Source of the DNA: Chitinophagaceae bacterium
GTDB taxonomy: Bacteria; Bacteroidota; Bacteroidia; Chitinophagales; Chitinophagaceae
Assembly: GCA_023957155.1 (NCBI GenBank)
Contig: JAMLHK010000001.1
Location: forward strand, 186,001-250,000
DNA: 64,000 nt
Reading direction: 5' to 3'
Shown here: positions 60,176-64,000 of the stretch, one piece after another
Layout: every line of letters starts with the position of its first letter
Numbering within the stretch: position 1 is the stretch's first letter
The notes under the pieces: model-generated
Told to the model about the DNA's origin: nothing
Databases searched by the model: none
Seen by the model: only the letters and a program-made list of their open reading frames with translations
Position numbers and translations under genes: made by a program

Positions 60176-61459
60176 TTACAATACATCGGCTATCATATCC
60201 ATTTGCATGCTGCGCGAACCTTTTACTAAGCATATACTGTTAGTGACCGGATGTTGCTGAAGCCACTCTTTTGCTTCCCCGGCGGTCTTAAAAAAGCGGT
60301 AAGCATGATTTGTATGCTCAAAATCACCGCCTACCAGTATGACTTCTTTCCATGGATAATTATCCAGCAGTTTGATAAGCATTTCGTGCTCCTTTACGCT
60401 CTCTTTTCCCAGCTCCGCCATAGCACCCAGAACAGGTATTTTATTATTATCCGGCATTGCTGCAAAATTTTCTATAGCGGCCTTCATACTGCTGGGATTG
60501 GCATTATAAGCATCTGATATAATGGTATTGCTTCCCCTTTTTACTAACTGCGACCTGCTATTCGAGGGCTGATAGGCTTCAATGGCCGTCTTTATGGCAT
60601 CATCGCTGATGTTAAAATAGCGGCCTACCGCCACAGCAGATAACATATTGGGAAGATTATAATCTCCTACCAGCGAGGAACGGATGATCAACGATCCATT
60701 CCCGTTCTTTACAGCGGCTTCAAGGAACGGATGCGATTGGTATACTGTCCCTGTAACGGTTGCACCGGAGGTGCCGTAAGTAAAAATACGAGGTATCCCG
60801 CTGCTCATAGCGTTCAGATAATCATAGTCGCTCATAACAAAGGCAGTACCATCATGGGCTTTCAGATAATCATACAGCTCCCCCTTAGCCCTTCTCACCC
60901 CCTCGATACTTCCAAAACCTTCAAGATGTGCCTTGCCGCAATTGGTAATAATACCATGCGTAGGCTGAGCATACCGGCAGTATCCCTCAATTTCCCCGAG
61001 ATGATTAGCGCCCATTTCAATAACAGCCATTTCCGCGTCAGGCTTAATACCCAGGATAGTAAGCGGTATTCCTATATGGTTATTCAGGTTGCCCTTTGTA
61101 GTATATGTTTTGTAGGTAGATGAAAGTACGGCATGTACCAGCTCTTTAGTTGTTGTTTTACCGTTACTGCCGGTGATGGCAATAAAAGGTATATTAAACC
61201 GGCGCCGGTGATACCCGGCAAGCTGCTGAAGCGTGGTCAGCACATCATCTGTAATAATAATCCTTTGGTCTCCGGGTCCCTGCGCCTCATCTGCAATCAC
61301 ATAAGCCGCACCAAGATCCAGCGCCTGTTTTGCAAAAAGATTCCCGTTAAAATGGGGTCCTTTCAAAGCAAAAAACAAATCGCCTTTTTGCAGTTTCCTG
61401 GTATCTGTTTGTATGGAAGGATGCTGAAGGTATAATGAATAGAGCTCGTCAAGTTGCAT
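60176..61459 (-). CDS. murF: UDP-N-acetylmuramoyl-tripeptide--D-alanyl-D-alanine ligase
   Basis: MurF adds D-Ala-D-Ala to UDP-MurNAc-tripeptide, the last cytoplasmic step of peptidoglycan precursor synthesis. From the ATG at 61459 the protein has 427 residues. The N-domain reads QTDTRKLQKGDLFFALKGPHFNG, the ATP loop is AITGSNGKTTTKELV (about 98-112), EMGANHLGEIEGYC follows, and SDAYNANPSSMKAAIENF is the C-domain signature. The frame is open to 61531, but a -7 box at 61465-61472 lies inside that extension, so the ATG at 61459 and a leaderless mRNA are favoured. It is outside any visible mur cluster. Confidence 0.95.
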   Translation of the reverse strand: MQLDELYSLYLQHPSIQTDTRKLQKGDLFFALKGPHFNGNLFAKQALDLGAAYVIADEAQGPGDQRIIITDDVLTTLQQLAGYHRRRFNIPFIAITGSNGKTTTKELVHAVLSSTYKTYTTKGNLNNHIGIPLTILGIKPDAEMAVIEMGANHLGEIEGYCRYAQPTHGIITNCGKAHLEGFGSIEGVRRAKGELYDYLKAHDGTAFVMSDYDYLNAMSSGIPRIFTYGTSGATVTGTVYQSHPFLEAAVKNGNGSLIIRSSLVGDYNLPNMLSAVAVGRYFNISDDAIKTAIEAYQPSNSRSQLVKRGSNTIISDAYNANPSSMKAAIENFAAMPDNNKIPVLGAMAELGKESVKEHEMLIKLLDNYPWKEVILVGGDFEHTNHAYRFFKTAGEAKEWLQQHPVTNSICLVKGSRSMQMDMIADVL

Positions 61460-61464
61460 AAAAC

Positions 61465-61472
61465 CAAAGGTA
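61465..61472 (-). promoter_or_regulatory. -7 box of murF
   Basis: On the minus strand this reads TACCTTTG, an exact TAnnTTTG ending 5 bp before the ATG at 61459. The predicted start of transcription falls at the start codon. Confidence 0.5.
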
Positions 61473-61494
61473 AATATATTAAGCCTAAAATTTG

Positions 61495-61525
61495 TTTGAA
61501 CTTCCCGCAGGGAAACTGAACTTTG
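61495..61525 (+). promoter_or_regulatory. Promoter of the aldo/keto reductase gene
   Basis: TTTG (61495-61498), a spacer of 19 bases and GAACTTTG (61518-61525) give a good -33/-7 pair with one mismatch. The ATG is 19 bp further on. Confidence 0.5.
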
Positions 61526-61544
61526 TAGCAATAAAGGGGCCCGT

Positions 61545-62441
61545 ATGAATTATCATCTGTTAGGTAAATCTTCGTTAACAGTAAGTGAAGTGGGTTTTGG
61601 TTGTATGTCGCTGGGAGAAAATGATGCAGAAAATGCCCGGCTTATACACTGTGCTATAGAAGGCGGAATAAATTACTTTGATACCGCCGATATGTATCAG
61701 AAAGGCTTTAACGAAACTACCGTTGGAAAAGCATTGCAGGGTAAACGAGATAAAGTGGTCCTGGCAACAAAAGTAGGGAACCAATGGCGGCCTGATGGCA
61801 GCGGATGGGAGTGGAATCCCTATAAGCACTATATCATAAGTGCGGTAGAACAAAGCCTCAGGCGGTTACATACCGATTATATTGATCTGTACCAGTTGCA
61901 CGGTGGCACCATTGGTGATCCCATAGACGAAACAATAGAAGCCTTTGAAAGTTTGCAGGCTGCCGGTAAAATCAGGTACTACGGTATTTCGTCTATCCGC
62001 CCCAATGTGATCCGCGAATATGTTAAACGGTCGCATATATCCAGTGTAATGATGCAATACAGCATCCTGGACCGCCGCCCGGAAGAAACCTGCTTTCCAC
62101 TGCTGCTGGCAAATAACATTGCCGTACCCGCAAGAGGCTGCCTGGCAGGCGGGTTGCTGGTGGATAAACCTGCAAAGACGTATTTAACCCGGACTGAAGA
62201 GGAGGTATATAAAGCCCGGTGTGCCGTAGAAGCTGTCTCCGACGCAAGCCGGAACCCGGTCCAAACCGCCATCCGGTTTGCTTTACAGCAACAGCCCGTA
62301 GCCGCTGCCGTTATTGGTATACGAACAATGGAACAGCTCGGAGATATTATCGCTGCCACCCGGACGCCTTCACTCACCGATAAAGAAATAACGCTTTTAC
62401 GCGACAGCATACCGGTAAATCATTACGAACAGCACAGATAA
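61545..62441 (+). CDS. Aldo/keto reductase
   Basis: The 298-residue NADPH-dependent oxidoreductase has a TIM-barrel pattern: SEVGFGCMSLGENDAENARL, INYFDTADMYQKGFNETTVGKAL with the catalytic Asp and Tyr, VVLATKVGNQW with the Lys, and LHTDYIDLYQLHGGTIGDPIDE with the His. The C-terminal nucleotide-binding part reads AAVIGIRTMEQLGDII. It reduces carbonyls in the cytoplasm; the physiological substrate is unknown. It is divergent from murF, and both promoters lie in the 85 bp between them. Confidence 0.91.
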   Translation: MNYHLLGKSSLTVSEVGFGCMSLGENDAENARLIHCAIEGGINYFDTADMYQKGFNETTVGKALQGKRDKVVLATKVGNQWRPDGSGWEWNPYKHYIISAVEQSLRRLHTDYIDLYQLHGGTIGDPIDETIEAFESLQAAGKIRYYGISSIRPNVIREYVKRSHISSVMMQYSILDRRPEETCFPLLLANNIAVPARGCLAGGLLVDKPAKTYLTRTEEEVYKARCAVEAVSDASRNPVQTAIRFALQQQPVAAAVIGIRTMEQLGDIIAATRTPSLTDKEITLLRDSIPVNHYEQHR

Positions 62442-62548
62442 CAGCCGGCAACTTTACCGCCAATCGCAATATATACCCGTTAAAAACAGCAGGACCATTT
62501 TAACAGGTACCCGGACTATACCAGCATACGCTATTATTCTGTAGTTAA

Positions 62549-63319
62549 TCAGGACAGTACATTCGTTTTCAGTTCATAAACAACCCGCATGATGGTATTA
62601 TCCAGCTTGTTAATCAACCCCTCAAGTACCGCCCCGTTTTGGTTTTGCGCTGCGAGTGTTTCAATCTCCCGGATATCATCTTTTAATGATATAATTTCCA
62701 GGTTGTCAATATCCGGCTTCATCCGATGGGCGATCTTACCTATTTCATTAAAGTCATGGCTATGATAGGCCGCTTTTAGCCGGGTTACTCCCGCCGGCAC
62801 CTGATCAACAAAAAGAAGTATTATTTGCTGTAACATCTCCCGGTTGCCCTTGCTCACGTTTTCCAGGAAAGAAAGATTGTACAATTGAGACGACACCGTA
62901 GAACAGGGCGCTTCCGTGGTCTGGGCAATGCCCTTTTCAAACGGAATACAGGCAGCTATTTTGTCCAGGAGCTCTTTCTCGGAATAAGGCTTTGAGATAA
63001 ATCCGTTCATCCCGGCGTCCTTACATTTCTCTTCTTCCCCACTCACCACATTGGCGGTTATGGCAATAATAGGAAGCGTAGCAGAAATATGATCCCTGAT
63101 ATACCGGGTGGTGTCAAAACCATCCATCAGGGGCAGGTTCAAATCCATCAATACCAGGTCAAAAGACCGGCTTCTTAAATACTGAATAGCGTCTATGCCA
63201 TTATCCGCCTCGGTAATATTGGCTCCTGTTCCGTGCATAATAGCCGAAGTGAGCAACGTATTCATTTCATTATCTTCCACCAACAGGATATCCATATTTT
63301 CGAGCGGCTTCCGGATCAT
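62549..63319 (-). CDS. Stand-alone receiver-Hpt phosphorelay protein
   Basis: From the ATG at 63319 the protein has 256 residues. Residues 8-125 form a receiver (E15/D16, phosphoacceptor D59 in LVLMDLNLPLMDG, K110 in FISKPYSE). Residues about 160-250 form a histidine phosphotransfer domain with H198 in KIAHRMKPDIDNL. Such a pair is normally the C-terminus of a hybrid histidine kinase, but no kinase domain precedes it: the 433 bp upstream lead to rpoN on the other strand. It may relay phosphate from a separate kinase, or be a remnant of a truncated one. The frame extends to a TTG at 63352, which I do not favour. Confidence 0.86.
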   Translation of the reverse strand: MIRKPLENMDILLVEDNEMNTLLTSAIMHGTGANITEADNGIDAIQYLRSRSFDLVLMDLNLPLMDGFDTTRYIRDHISATLPIIAITANVVSGEEEKCKDAGMNGFISKPYSEKELLDKIAACIPFEKGIAQTTEAPCSTVSSQLYNLSFLENVSKGNREMLQQIILLFVDQVPAGVTRLKAAYHSHDFNEIGKIAHRMKPDIDNLEIISLKDDIREIETLAAQNQNGAVLEGLINKLDNTIMRVVYELKTNVLS

Positions 63320-63752
63320 AGATTGAGTTTTACACAACAGGTTTACATTCAACTAATGCACTCCCTGCTTAAGCATACATGCGTTATATGAATATATTAT
63401 TCCCGTTCAATGCCCAACAGCCTCGGTAACCTGCCTGCGAAAGCAGTATATACTCATATTCCTTTTCAGCATGTAAACGAAAAATAAAAAGATTTAGTGT
63501 TGAGGAAATATGCCATTGTCCTGTTTTCTATCAAAACATTATATAGATAATATTTTCCCATATTTCTATCTTTTGTGCTACCCGGAACATGAACCAGGCT
63601 GTGAATGGAGCAAAGAATTGTTAACATCTGAATAAAAAAATACTACCAGGGCAGGATAACAAGTTTTGTACTTAAATTTACGGCCTGATTTTTGTGGAGG
63701 CGTTGCCTTTTTTTTTAATATGAAATATATTTTTTAATTATTTCTTCCCGCT
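63320..63752. other. 433-bp AT-rich intergenic region
   Basis: This divergent gap between the receiver-Hpt gene and rpoN is the largest non-coding stretch in the window. It is AT-rich and holds a likely rpoN promoter (63665-63694) and a T9 run near 63708. No open frame with gene-like composition, tRNA or strong hairpin is apparent to me. The REC-Hpt promoter is not identifiable. Confidence 0.5.
63665..63694 (+). promoter_or_regulatory. Possible promoter of rpoN
   Basis: TTTG (63665-63668), an 18-base spacer and GATTTTTG (63687-63694) match the -33/-7 pattern with one mismatch. The ATG at 63753 is 58 bp downstream. Confidence 0.4.
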
Positions 63753-64000
63753 ATGGCCCTGAGTCAGAGTCTGCAGCAAAAGCTGTTACAAAAATTATCT
63801 CCCCAGCAAATTCAGTTAATGAAATTGCTGCAGGTTCCTACGGCCAACCTGGAAGAGCGGATCAAGGAAGAGATGGAGGAGAATCCCGCACTTGAAGCAG
63901 CGGAGGAGGATCAGCATACTTCAGACGGAGAGGTGGTTGATGATTTTGCAGAGGATACCGAGGAGGACTTTGAAGCAGAAAGCAGCGAAGACGAATACGA
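63753..64000 (+). CDS. rpoN: RNA polymerase sigma-54 factor, N-terminal fragment
   Basis: Only the first 82 codons are in the window. The start MALSQSLQQKLLQKLSPQQIQLMKLLQVP is the sigma-54 region I that contacts enhancer-binding ATPases and holds the polymerase inactive; EERIKEEMEENPALE completes it. The acidic stretch after residue 50 is the variable region II. Sigma-54 directs transcription at -24/-12 promoters that need an activator ATPase. The gene runs past the window edge, so its integrity cannot be judged. Confidence 0.93.
   Translation, partial: MALSQSLQQKLLQKLSPQQIQLMKLLQVPTANLEERIKEEMEENPALEAAEEDQHTSDGEVVDDFAEDTEEDFEAESSEDEY

Overview
The window is ordinary chromosome from a member of the Bacteroidota, most likely family Chitinophagaceae or a close relative. 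The evidence is: a fused LpxC-FabZ protein, a SusC/SusD pair, PorX (the type IX secretion response regulator), two tandem clpP genes before clpX, a short adenylate kinase, and at least 19 intergenic copies of the Bacteroidota -7 promoter box TAnnTTTG with few Shine-Dalgarno-like sites. The genus is inference. There are 53 protein genes (two cut by the window edges), one tRNA, and no insertion sequence, prophage, integrase, CRISPR array or rRNA.

Layout. 1-5683 (+): end of a GH127-like glycosidase, a Cys/Met-metabolism PLP enzyme, a TolC-type channel with a periplasmic adaptor, and gpsA. 5687-12849 (-): a probable five-gene operon with two haem-binding 'planctomycete-type' cytochrome proteins, a Tat-exported DUF1501 lipoprotein, an SGNH hydrolase and a HAD phosphatase. 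12978-15390: a bifunctional RelA/SpoT enzyme divergent from tRNA-Leu(UAG). 15631-20164 (+): a proteostasis block of trigger factor, ClpP, ClpP, ClpX and a 58-residue protein. 20223-25213 (-): acyl-CoA dehydrogenase, helix-hairpin-helix protein, metallo-beta-lactamase hydrolase, a small conserved protein and PorX. 25307-30574 (+): HD phosphohydrolase, then the lipid A genes lpxD, lpxC-fabZ, lpxA and an ABC ATPase. 30727-40221: cation/proton antiporter, alanine dehydrogenase, tsaE, copper-type P-ATPase, recQ, HerA-like ATPase and a GroES-like protein. 40447-45150 (+): OmpR-type regulator, aspartic protease with PDZ domain, and an M16 peptidase pair. 45234-53656 (-): SusC/SusD/lipoprotein operon and an RND/MMPL exporter. 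53802-64000: recO, an oxoacid-ferredoxin oxidoreductase beta subunit, DUF4197, adk, a small lipoprotein, enoyl-CoA hydratase, GntP permease, murF, aldo/keto reductase, a REC-Hpt protein and the start of rpoN.

No wholly new multi-gene system is evident. The parts most worth a second look are: the multihaem/DUF1501 operon (5.7-12.8 kb), which recalls Planctomycetes and includes a CBM6-like insertion and a leucine-rich-repeat tail; an operator-like palindrome over the susC promoter; a two-level inverted repeat plus direct repeats between tsaE and the P-ATPase; a -7 box placed so that the lpxA transcript would begin with a terminator-like hairpin; back-to-back promoters shared by spoT and tRNA-Leu and by porX and the HD-lpxD operon; and several genes whose -7 box lies only 4-7 bp before the start codon, suggesting leaderless mRNAs.
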